From positions 1 to 5,011 of the forward strand of contig JALXCX010000309.1 in the NCBI GenBank assembly GCA_026990725.1: a stretch of DNA of 5,011 nucleotides, given 5' to 3'. Positions 1-5,011 of this stretch are shown here, piece by piece. This DNA is from Desulfobulbaceae bacterium (GTDB taxonomy: Bacteria > Desulfobacterota > Desulfobulbia > Desulfobulbales > Desulfobulbaceae). Position 1 is the stretch's first letter; the number at the start of each line of letters is the position of its first letter. The notes under the pieces were generated by a model that was not told the DNA's origin, ran no database searches, and saw nothing but the letters and a program-made list of their open reading frames with translations. Made by a program: the position numbers and the translations under genes.

Positions 1-1029
1 GGCGCAGTAACAGCCGGTGCTGTTGCAGCTTCTACATTCTCCCGGGCAGGCTATGTATATGCGGCAACAAAGCCTATTAAATGGCGGCTGCAATCCTATT
101 CAGGTGCCCCTCTTGGAGCCCATGTTATTAAACCGCAGATTGAGGCATTTAATCGGGCTGCCCATGGTCAGATGGAAATTGAACTCTATTACGCAGATCA
201 ACTGGTTGCTACAGGCGAGTTGTTCCGGGCCATGCAGAACGGCATGATCGATGCGGTACAGAGTGATGATGCCACCATGGCTTCTCCTGTTGATATCAGT
301 GTGTTTGGTGGCTATTTTCCCTTTAATACCCGCTACAGTCTTGACCTGCCGGTAATGTTTAAATATTACGGTTTGGACAAGATTTGGAAAGAGGCGTACG
401 ATGAGATTAAAGGAGTGGAATGGCTTAGTGCCGGTGCCTGGGATCCGCTTCATATTTTTACCAAAAAACCGATTCGCTCTCTTGCTGATATGAAAGGTAA
501 GCGGGTTTTTGGTGTTCCGACAGCTGGGAAATTTCTCTCCAAATATGGTCTTGTACCTGTAACTCTTCCCTGGGACGATATCGAAGTGGCCCTGCAGACC
601 GGTGAGCTGGATGGTGTTGCCTGGTGCGGCTTTACCGAAGCGTATGAGGTCGGCTGGGCTGACGTCTGTAACTACGCACTATTAAACAACGTGACTGGTG
701 CCTGGTGTGGCTCTTATTTTGCCAACAGCAAGAGTTGGGCAAAGGTTCCGCCACATCTTCAGGAGCTTTTTAAGCTTTCCATGGACAGTTCTCACTATTA
801 TCGTCAGGTCTGGTACTGGGGTGGTGAGGCTAAACTTCGTGTTGAGGGCAAGAAAATGGAATTAACCACTATTCCCGCCCATGAGTGGGATCAGGTCGTT
901 GCTGATGCTCAGGTCTTCTGGGACGAGATTGCGGCCACCAGCCCCCGGGCGAAAAAGGTTGTAGATGTTTTCAAGAAATACGCAGCCAATATGGAAAAAG
1001 CAGGCGTTCCGTATCGTTACAAATGCTGA
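1..1029 (+). CDS. TRAP transporter substrate-binding protein, DctP family (5' end missing)
   Basis: Periplasmic receptor of a tripartite ATP-independent periplasmic (TRAP) transporter, which captures a small organic anion (commonly a dicarboxylate or 2-oxo acid) and delivers it to the DctQ/DctM membrane subunits. The frame is open from the first base: 342 residues are visible, ending at TGA 1027-1029. The first residues (GAVTAGAVAASTF) are a small-residue hydrophobic segment like the h-region of a Tat or Sec signal peptide, with a plausible cleavage after VYA near visible residue 21; the mature protein would start ATKPIKW. Probably only a short N-terminal piece is lost. DctP-family hallmarks are the LADMKGKRVFGVPTAGKF segment (about visible residues 162-178) and the VALQTGELDGVAWCGFTEAY ligand-pocket segment (about 196-215), followed by the NSKSWAKVPPHLQELF helix typical of this family. 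No dctQ or dctM follows: the gene ends at a terminator, so the membrane subunits must lie upstream or elsewhere. Ligand cannot be told from sequence. Family call is confident, substrate unknown. Confidence 0.9.
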   Translation, partial: GAVTAGAVAASTFSRAGYVYAATKPIKWRLQSYSGAPLGAHVIKPQIEAFNRAAHGQMEIELYYADQLVATGELFRAMQNGMIDAVQSDDATMASPVDISVFGGYFPFNTRYSLDLPVMFKYYGLDKIWKEAYDEIKGVEWLSAGAWDPLHIFTKKPIRSLADMKGKRVFGVPTAGKFLSKYGLVPVTLPWDDIEVALQTGELDGVAWCGFTEAYEVGWADVCNYALLNNVTGAWCGSYFANSKSWAKVPPHLQELFKLSMDSSHYYRQVWYWGGEAKLRVEGKKMELTTIPAHEWDQVVADAQVFWDEIAATSPRAKKVVDVFKKYAANMEKAGVPYRYKC

Positions 1030-1087
1030 GTGAAAGACCACTTCCGTGCAGGTAATCTTTGCCGGGGAGTATAAAAAGTATAAAAAG

Positions 1088-1123
1088 AAAAAGCGGGGAG
1101 CATGATATGCTCCCCGCTTTTTT
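1088..1123. terminator. Bidirectional intrinsic terminator between convergent genes
   Basis: A perfect 11-bp stem, GCGGGGAGCAT (1093-1103) with ATGCTCCCCGC (1107-1117), closes a 3-base loop (GAT). It is extended by five A-T pairs (A 1088-1092 with T 1118-1122), so there is a T-run after the stem on both strands. On the plus strand it ends the TRAP receptor transcript, whose stop codon lies about 58 bases upstream. On the minus strand it ends leuCD, whose stop lies 32 bases away. The stem is GC-rich and the geometry is textbook for a rho-independent terminator. Confidence 0.93.
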
Positions 1124-1155
1124 CATTATTACTGTATTTCAGCAGCCTTTGTTGA

Positions 1156-1686
1156 TTAATAATTCTGGTCAGCAAAGGCAAGCCATCCGCCAGCCCCGAC
1201 AAGTTTTTTATCAAAGGGGTTGAGCGAAAAGAAACATTGGACTTCCTCCCCGTTACTTCCTGAGGCAATCACCTTGTCATTTTCCAGATCGATGCTAATA
1301 GTTACGTCTCCTGATATGGCAAAAAGCCGGTCAATGTCTTCGGGCGTAAGCTCTATAGCCAGAATACCGCAGTTAAACATGTTCTGTCGGAAGATTCGGG
1401 CAAAACTCGAGCCGATGACAACATCAATATCATTCACTTCAAGCGCCCAGACCGCGTGTTCACGCGAAGAACCGCAGCCAAAGTTTGACCGGGTAACCAG
1501 TACCTGAGCCCTTTGAAAATCGTCAGCCTTGGTGTCGAATTCTTTCTTGTCAAGAATAAGATCTTCAAGCAGATGGGGTTGTAATGCCCGTTTTGTAATT
1601 TCGGTTAGATATTTTGCCGGAATGATTTCATCTGTATTAATATCATCACGGTCAATAAAAAAGGCGGGTCCGCCAAATTCTTTCAT
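1156..1686 (-). CDS. leuD: 3-isopropylmalate dehydratase small subunit (LeuD, possible related hydro-lyase)
   Basis: Small (swivel-domain) subunit of isopropylmalate isomerase, which with LeuC interconverts 2- and 3-isopropylmalate in leucine biosynthesis, in the cytoplasm. The 176 residues match the short LeuD/HacB type (about 160-175), not the longer E. coli-type LeuD of about 200. Visible motifs are DDINTDEIIPAKYL (14-27), the family signature NFGCGSSREHAVWAL (68-82) carrying the substrate-contacting Ser/Arg, SSFARIFRQNMFNCGI (93-108), and a C-terminal GAGGWL. The ATG at 1686 has an AGGAG Shine-Dalgarno (1693-1697) six bases upstream and lies 20 bases after the leuC stop, so the two genes are surely cotranscribed. 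The specificity loop after the first motif reads YLTE rather than the YLRT reported for isopropylmalate enzymes or YLVY of homoaconitases. The exact substrate (isopropylmalate, homocitrate, or a methyl/dimethylmalate) is therefore less certain than the family. No leuA or leuB is in the window to settle it. Confidence 0.88.
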   Translation of the reverse strand: MKEFGGPAFFIDRDDINTDEIIPAKYLTEITKRALQPHLLEDLILDKKEFDTKADDFQRAQVLVTRSNFGCGSSREHAVWALEVNDIDVVIGSSFARIFRQNMFNCGILAIELTPEDIDRLFAISGDVTISIDLENDKVIASGSNGEEVQCFFSLNPFDKKLVGAGGWLAFADQNY

Positions 1687-1706
1687 TGTCTACTCCTGTA
1701 AGTCTC

Positions 1707-2993
1707 TTATTGCATCATTGATCGGGGATCGGTAATCTTTCCGGTTACTGCGGCTGCCGCGGCAGACAACGGACTCATAAGATGGACCATGCCGCCTTTG
1801 CCCATTCGTCCGTTAAAATTTCTGTTGGTCGTGGAAGCACAGGACTCGCCTTCGGCCAGTACGCCACTGCTCATGCCAAGACATGCGCCGCAGGTAGGAT
1901 TAAGCACGCAGAACCCGGCATCCATAAAAATTTTAATCAAGCCTTCGTCAAGTGCCTGGGAATAAATCCCCGGTGTTGCCGGAGTTAAAATGCCCCGGAC
2001 CGTGTCTGCAACCTTGCGTCCTTTAAGGATAGAGGCGGCTTCTCGGATATCTTCAATGCGTCCATTTGTGCAGGAACCTATGTACACCTGATCGATTCTC
2101 TCACCGGCAAGCTCGGTAATGTCTTTCACCTGATCCGGCTTAAAACCATGGGTAACCTGGGGGACAAGTTCTGTCACATCAAGGGGCAACGTCTGGGCAT
2201 ATTGAGCATCAGTATCAGAATGCCATTTTTTATAGTCCTCGACAGCTTCTTCCAGCGAGGCGTAATCGTCCTGAATAAATGGCCAGAGATATTCTGCTGT
2301 CACCTTATCTGGCAGGCAGAGACCTGAGGTCGCGCCTGCTTCAACAGACATATTGCAAAGCGTCATCCGGGATGACATGTTCATTGCCTCGACAATCGGG
2401 CCACAAAACTCCATGACCATGTCTGTTGCGCCGTTGACAGTGAGGGTTTTGATGATATGGAGAATAATATCCTTGGCATACACGCCTTTTGGCATTGTGC
2501 CGGTGACTTCCACCTTCATGGATGCGGGTTTTCGGAAGGCACAGACACCTTTTAAGATACCTACTTCCAGATCAGTTGTCCCTACGCCGGCGGCAAACGC
2601 GCCAAACGCGCCATGGGTGCAGGTATGTGAGTCACCCATGATGACCGTGTTGCCGGGGCGGATGAATCCTTTTTCAGGAAACAGGGCGTGGCAGACACCG
2701 TTCTGGCCAATGTCAAAAAAGTCTTTTATGTTCTGCCGTCTGGCCCAGTCACGCATTATCTTGGCCTGCATGGCTGTTTTGGAATCCTTGGGCGGGGTAA
2801 CATGGTCAATGACCGCTTTGATCCTGTCTGGATCAATCACCCTGTCCATGTCTTTATCCACAAGATCCATAATGGCAATGGGCGTGGTGATTTCGTGGCA
2901 CATGATGACGTCAATGTCGATCACCATGTTGTCCGGGGTGGGCGTGTCACGCAGGTGCGCGGAAAAAATCTTTTCGGCTATGGTCTGTCCCAT
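1707..2993 (-). CDS. leuC: 3-isopropylmalate dehydratase large subunit (LeuC, aconitase family)
   Basis: Catalytic large subunit of the cytoplasmic isopropylmalate isomerase, which binds a [4Fe-4S] cluster and partners with LeuD encoded 20 bases downstream. It has 428 residues, the usual length of the archaeal/anaerobe-type LeuC/HacA (about 420), shorter than the E. coli type of about 466. All three cluster ligands are present: C308 in GSCTNG (306-311), and C368 and C371 in TCGAC. Other aconitase-family segments are GDSHTCTHGAFGAFAAGVG (120-138), PKGVYAKDIILHII (168-181), the CNMSVEAGA stretch (213-221) and STTNRNFNGRMG (387-398), then a small-residue AAAAAVTGKITDP tail. Nothing is missing or frameshifted. 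The ATG at 2993 has TGGAG about seven bases upstream (3001-3005), supporting this start. It is the first gene of the leuCD operon, with a 5' leader that carries a hairpin. A homoaconitase or dimethylmalate dehydratase role cannot be excluded from sequence alone. Confidence 0.92.
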   Translation of the reverse strand: MGQTIAEKIFSAHLRDTPTPDNMVIDIDVIMCHEITTPIAIMDLVDKDMDRVIDPDRIKAVIDHVTPPKDSKTAMQAKIMRDWARRQNIKDFFDIGQNGVCHALFPEKGFIRPGNTVIMGDSHTCTHGAFGAFAAGVGTTDLEVGILKGVCAFRKPASMKVEVTGTMPKGVYAKDIILHIIKTLTVNGATDMVMEFCGPIVEAMNMSSRMTLCNMSVEAGATSGLCLPDKVTAEYLWPFIQDDYASLEEAVEDYKKWHSDTDAQYAQTLPLDVTELVPQVTHGFKPDQVKDITELAGERIDQVYIGSCTNGRIEDIREAASILKGRKVADTVRGILTPATPGIYSQALDEGLIKIFMDAGFCVLNPTCGACLGMSSGVLAEGESCASTTNRNFNGRMGKGGMVHLMSPLSAAAAAVTGKITDPRSMMQ

Positions 2994-3025
2994 AATAAAT
3001 CTCCATGGGCATTGAAGGATAAAAT

Positions 3026-3048
3026 CTGCTGAAAGATTTTTTCAGCAG
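3026..3048 (-). promoter_or_regulatory. Leader hairpin upstream of leuC
   Basis: A perfect 9-bp inverted repeat, CTGCTGAAA (3026-3034) and TTTCAGCAG (3040-3048), with a 5-base loop. Read on the leuC strand it lies in the likely mRNA leader, ending 32 bases before the start codon, and is followed by ATTTTATCC, a weak U-rich tail. It could be a weak attenuator or terminator, a stability hairpin, or a protein site. I saw no T-box motif and no leucine-rich leader peptide beside it, so a classical leu attenuator is not supported. Confidence 0.5.
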
Positions 3049-3052
3049 GGTT

Positions 3053-3062
3053 AACGGCCGTT
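3053..3062. promoter_or_regulatory. 10-bp perfect palindrome, possible operator
   Basis: AACGGCCGTT is a perfect 10-bp palindrome located 60 to 69 bases upstream of the leuC start codon and about 28 bases downstream of the candidate -10 box. It is a possible regulator-binding site for leuCD, but a palindrome this short can occur by chance and I cannot match it to a known regulator. Confidence 0.25.
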
Positions 3063-3089
3063 TTCAAGTTTTTACAAGAGTAGGCCAAC

Positions 3090-3118
3090 ATTAAAAAAAC
3101 AAAAGACTATTAAAACAA
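3090..3118 (-). promoter_or_regulatory. Candidate sigma-70 promoter for leuCD
   Basis: On the minus strand a -35-like TTGTTT (3118-3113) is separated by 17 bases from a -10-like TTTAAT (3095-3090; 5 of 6 matches to TATAAT). Transcription would start near 3083 and give a leader of about 90 bases that includes the hairpin at 3026-3048. A second possibility further upstream is a perfect TTGACA (3166-3161) with TTTTAT at 19-base spacing. The region is AT-rich, so false matches are easy. Confidence 0.4.
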
Positions 3119-3183
3119 GAACCCTTCATTTGAACATAAAAGAGAGGATCGTGCCATATCTGTCAAAAAAATTAGATAAGTCC

Positions 3184-3327
3184 AGGGCACCTTGAATAAT
3201 TGCTATTATGCCCGATTTCTTCGTCGCCACGAAAATAATAATGCTCACATATGATTAATATGCTGCGTTTCTTATTTTCTATGCTCCTCGAACTCGAATA
3301 AAATATCTAATTATTTAAAGGCACCCT
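3184..3327. repeat. About 145-bp imperfect palindrome, MITE-like intergenic element
   Basis: Paired blocks are in register around one centre (about 3255). TTGAATAATT (3192-3201) pairs with AATTATTTAA (3309-3318), with one G-T. GAAAATAA (3231-3238) pairs with TTATTTTC (3272-3279). CATAT (3248-3252) pairs with ATATG (3258-3262) around a 5-base loop. The outer AGGG (3184-3187) and CCCT (3324-3327) pair with a one-base offset, and TTCG/CGAA in mid-arm with a two-base offset. The stretches between have diverged. A direct TCCAG occurs just at both ends (3181-3185 and 3327-3331), which could be a target duplication. There is no ORF inside. It looks like a decayed non-autonomous element or a palindromic intergenic repeat. 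Copy number cannot be judged from one window. Confidence 0.5.
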
Positions 3328-3395
3328 CCAGTGTTCATGCTTCTCAGTGTACAAAGGGCAGGCATCTCTTGCCGACAGGTCTATGCAATACCAAC

Positions 3396-3423
3396 TTGTT
3401 CTTTGGAAAGCTCATAGTAAAAT
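3396..3423 (+). promoter_or_regulatory. Candidate promoter for the exporter gene
   Basis: TTGTTC (3396-3401) and TAAAAT (3418-3423, 5 of 6 matches to the -10 consensus) are spaced by 16 bases on the plus strand. Initiation would fall near 3430, placing the hairpin at 3443-3475 at the very 5' end of the exporter mRNA. Based on consensus match only. Confidence 0.35.
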
Positions 3424-3442
3424 CAGAGTTTCGTTATCAGTA

Positions 3443-3475
3443 TTTCTGATGAAGATGTTAGAGCATCATCAGAAA
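3443..3475 (+). promoter_or_regulatory. Perfect 10-bp inverted repeat in exporter leader
   Basis: TTTCTGATGA (3443-3452) and TCATCAGAAA (3466-3475) are exact reverse complements separated by 13 bases. The position, 65 to 97 bases before the ATG at 3540 and just downstream of the candidate promoter, fits either an operator for a dimeric repressor or an RNA leader hairpin. No T-run follows, so it is not an intrinsic terminator on the plus strand. Confidence 0.45.
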
Positions 3476-3539
3476 GCTGTTGTTGCAATTCGTTTCAGAA
3501 AATCTCCCCTTTCCCTGCTACTCCGGATATAGTCGGCTG

Positions 3540-4847
3540 ATGAAAAAAAATGTCAGAACTCAACAGAAAAAAACAGGTCACTCAGCAGGCAATCTTCTGT
3601 CGTACGTGCATCTGCTCAAGACAAATGTCAACTTTCGGCGTTTCTGGCTTTCCGGGGCGATTAGCCAGGCTGGTGACTGGTTTAATTATATAGGTCTTTT
3701 TGTTCTGCTGGATGATCTCACCGGTTCCGGTCAGGTCGTGAGCTGGTTTTTGATTGCCAAGTTCCTGCCCACCTCGTTACTTGGCCCGGTTGCCGGAGTG
3801 GTTGCAGATCGTTTTAACCGTAAATATATTCTGGTCTGCTGCGACCTGTTACGCGCCATTGTTGTGCTCTGTTATCTTCTGATTCATGATGCTTCACAGG
3901 TTTGGCTGGTTTATGTGCTTGCTTTTATCCAGGAATCAATTTGGACTTTTGCTCATCCGGCGCGCCAGGCCAGTGTCCCAAATTTATGCAGCCGGGAAGA
4001 TTTAAGTATTGCCAATGGATTGTCTGGTGCCTCCTGGTCTGTCATGCTTGCCCTGGGTGCCGCCCTGGGGGGATTTGTTTCAGCAGCCTTTGGCTGGCGG
4101 ACTGCAATCGTAATAGACAGTGTCAGCTTTGTGGTCTCAGCACTGTTGCTTACCTCTGTTGCGCTCCCTTCAACTGTTAAAAAAATATCAACAAAACTCA
4201 CGTTTGCCCGGATAACCGGATGGCATGAGCTAGCTGCCGGCTGCGCTTATGTAAAAACGCATCCCCGGGTTGCGGCGCTGCTCATGGTCAAAAGCGGCTG
4301 GGCTTTGTCAGGTGGGATTCTGGTTATGCTCACAGTGTTTGGTGAGCAGGTTTTTGCCCAAAACGGGCAGGGTGGGTTAAGCGGCGTCTTCTATTCCATG
4401 CGGGGCCTGGGAGCGGCAGTTGGCCCCCTTGTTGCCTGGCGCCTGTTTGGTGAGGGGGTTGTTGCCATGCGCTATGCCATAGGCGCGGCTTTTTTTATTT
4501 CCTCAGTGGCCTATCTCTGTTTCAGCCAGGCTCCGGTGCTTATTGTTGCCGCAGTCTGTGTCTTTGCCGGTCATATTGGTGGTTCAATCCAGTGGGTTTT
4601 CAGCACTACGCTTCTGCACCGAAGGGTGGAAGACAGTTTTCGGGGAAGAGTATTTGCCGCAGAAATGGCTCTGCTTACTCTGGTTCTCAGCCTCTCTACC
4701 TGGTGTACAGGTCTGGCGCTTGACCTGGGGGTTAATCCCAGAAGTATTGTGGCCGCTCTTGCTCTTCTTTTTCTGCTTCCCGGTATGGGATGGCTTGTCT
4801 ATCTGCGATCTCTTTCCGGGGCTTTAGAGGAAGAAGAAAAGAGATAG
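3540..4847 (+). CDS. MFS transporter, DHA3 (EntS/MefA-like) efflux family
   Basis: Inner-membrane, proton-driven exporter with 435 residues and about 12 membrane segments, in two bundles split by a polar, lysine-containing loop near 210-240. Family marks are the N-terminal LLKTNVNFRRFWLSGAISQ and GDWFNYIGLFVLL (25-57), MFS motif A in loop 2-3 (GVVADRFNRKYIL, 86-98, with D90, R91 and R94), the PARQASVPNL...ANGLSG stretch before TM5 (140-163), and RRVEDSFRGRVFA (361-373), equivalent to the VPDxxRGRVF segment of DHA3 proteins. The tail is charged (EEEEKR). Substrate could be a drug, macrolide, siderophore or metabolite; it is not predictable. I chose ATG 3540 because the N-terminus then begins just ahead of the conserved region. 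The frame stays open back to a TTG at 3480, and neither start has a strong Shine-Dalgarno. The gene is transcribed alone; its stop codon overlaps the target duplication of an inserted element. Confidence 0.88.
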   Translation: MKKNVRTQQKKTGHSAGNLLSYVHLLKTNVNFRRFWLSGAISQAGDWFNYIGLFVLLDDLTGSGQVVSWFLIAKFLPTSLLGPVAGVVADRFNRKYILVCCDLLRAIVVLCYLLIHDASQVWLVYVLAFIQESIWTFAHPARQASVPNLCSREDLSIANGLSGASWSVMLALGAALGGFVSAAFGWRTAIVIDSVSFVVSALLLTSVALPSTVKKISTKLTFARITGWHELAAGCAYVKTHPRVAALLMVKSGWALSGGILVMLTVFGEQVFAQNGQGGLSGVFYSMRGLGAAVGPLVAWRLFGEGVVAMRYAIGAAFFISSVAYLCFSQAPVLIVAAVCVFAGHIGGSIQWVFSTTLLHRRVEDSFRGRVFAAEMALLTLVLSLSTWCTGLALDLGVNPRSIVAALALLFLLPGMGWLVYLRSLSGALEEEEKR

Positions 4848-4854
4848 AATATTC
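4847..4854. repeat. Left 8-bp target site duplication
   Basis: GAATATTC directly precedes the GTAA end of the inserted element and is repeated exactly at 4984-4991. The octamer is itself a palindrome. Its first G is the last base of the exporter stop codon TAG. Confidence 0.75.
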
Positions 4855-4983
4855 GTAACTATTCAGCTGCACTCCATAGTGTGGCGATCAGGCCGCCTTA
4901 CATAGACGGGCTATTATGGAGCACATCTGAACAGTTACAGGTCACAGGTTATGCCAACATTGTGCTGATACCTGAATAGTTAC
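4855..4983. mobile_element. IS66-type MITE, 129 bp, non-autonomous
   Basis: The element starts GTAACTATTCAG (4855-4866) and ends with the exact complement CTGAATAGTTAC (4972-4983). It is flanked on both sides by the identical octamer GAATATTC. Termini of the GTAA...TTAC type with 8-bp target duplications are the known signature of the IS66 family, so this is probably a miniature element mobilised by an IS66 transposase encoded elsewhere. There is no ORF inside. The interior has secondary structure: CTCCATA (4872-4878) pairs with TATGGAG (4915-4921), enclosing GGCG (4883-4886) and CGCC (4894-4897). A near copy of the right end, CTGAACAGTTAC (11 of 12), lies at 4927-4938. The family assignment is inference from ends and duplication length; the insertion structure itself is directly visible. 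Confidence 0.75.
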
Positions 4984-4991
4984 GAATATTC
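4984..4991. repeat. Right 8-bp target site duplication
   Basis: GAATATTC follows the TTAC end of the element and is identical to 4847-4854. The 20 bases after it (4992-5011) would be the original downstream sequence of the exporter gene and hold no recognisable feature. Confidence 0.75.
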
Positions 4992-5011
4992 TTGCGAAAA
5001 AGATATTAAGC

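Larger units (their letters stand above)
3331..3539. other. Spacer and probable leader of the exporter gene
   Basis: About 200 bases between the palindromic element and the exporter start codon. It contains a candidate promoter and a clean hairpin, listed separately. I see no convincing gene: the only open stretch, from an ATG at 3347 to 3532, has a composition unlike a real protein and overlaps the hairpin. Confidence 0.5.

Noticed and set aside
1069..1086. Two tandem copies of GTATAAAAA after the TRAP gene
   Set aside because: Only two 9-base units in an A-rich stretch next to the terminator; probably simple-sequence slippage without function.
2353..3015. Plus-strand open frame of 220 codons
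   Set aside because: It is antisense to leuC, which has full family motifs and all cluster cysteines; the predicted protein resembles nothing and is methionine/serine-rich like a shadow frame.
2994..3180. T-box or leucine leader-peptide attenuator upstream of leuC
   Set aside because: No T-box core sequence and no run of leucine codons in any short frame of the leader.
3181..3331. CRISPR or tandem-repeat interpretation of the AT-rich spacer
   Set aside because: There are no regularly spaced direct repeats; the symmetry is inverted around a single centre.
3347..3532. 61-codon open frame before the exporter
   Set aside because: No Shine-Dalgarno, overlaps the leader hairpin and the alternative exporter start, and has no recognisable sequence character.
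3480..3539. TTG at 3480 as the exporter start, adding 20 residues
   Set aside because: The extra residues (LQFVSENLPFPC...) do not look like an MFS N-terminus, and family members begin close to the conserved LLKTNxNFRRFW segment; ATG 3540 fits better, although its ribosome site is also weak.
4848..4990. Reading the 19-21 bp inverted repeat at the exporter end as a plain terminator
   Set aside because: The arms are more than 100 bases apart, there is no T-run, and the GTAA ends plus exact 8-bp direct repeats are better explained by a transposed element.

Overview
The window looks like chromosomal DNA from a Gram-negative, probably anaerobic bacterium, most likely a Desulfobacterota (deltaproteobacterial) lineage. 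This is inferred from the mix of a TRAP-type solute-binding protein, an archaeal/anaerobe-style two-subunit isopropylmalate dehydratase and a DHA3-type exporter, with coding DNA of moderate GC and AT-rich spacers. No marker gene fixes the taxon.

Layout: (1) 1-1029, plus strand: the 3' part of a TRAP transporter substrate-binding protein (DctP family). The window opens inside its signal peptide. (2) 1088-1123: a near-perfect hairpin with A-tract and T-tract flanks, a bidirectional terminator shared by the two converging units. (3) 1156-2993, minus strand: a two-gene operon, leuC (2993-1707) then leuD (1686-1156), encoding the large [4Fe-4S] and small subunits of 3-isopropylmalate dehydratase or a close hydro-lyase relative. 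(4) 2994-3539: a gene-free, AT-rich spacer of about 550 bases. It holds the leuCD leader (hairpin, short palindrome, candidate promoter), a roughly 145-base imperfect palindrome that looks like a dispersed intergenic repeat, and the leader of the next gene with a clean 10-bp hairpin. (5) 3540-4847, plus strand: a 12-TM major facilitator exporter of the DHA3 (EntS/MefA-like) group. (6) 4855-4983: a 129-bp non-coding insertion with 12-bp terminal inverted repeats beginning GTAA and an exact 8-bp target duplication, matching the hallmarks of an IS66-type MITE. It sits directly on the stop codon of the exporter gene.

The genes do not form one pathway. LeuC and LeuD act together as one enzyme (leucine biosynthesis or a related 2-hydroxyacid isomerisation). 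The TRAP receptor and the exporter are separate transport functions with their own transcription signals. The notable content is in the spacers: two different palindromic elements flank the exporter gene, one upstream and one at its stop codon. The MITE call rests on direct sequence structure. The upstream element is less certain. I see no evidence for a new defence system, CRISPR array or RNA gene.
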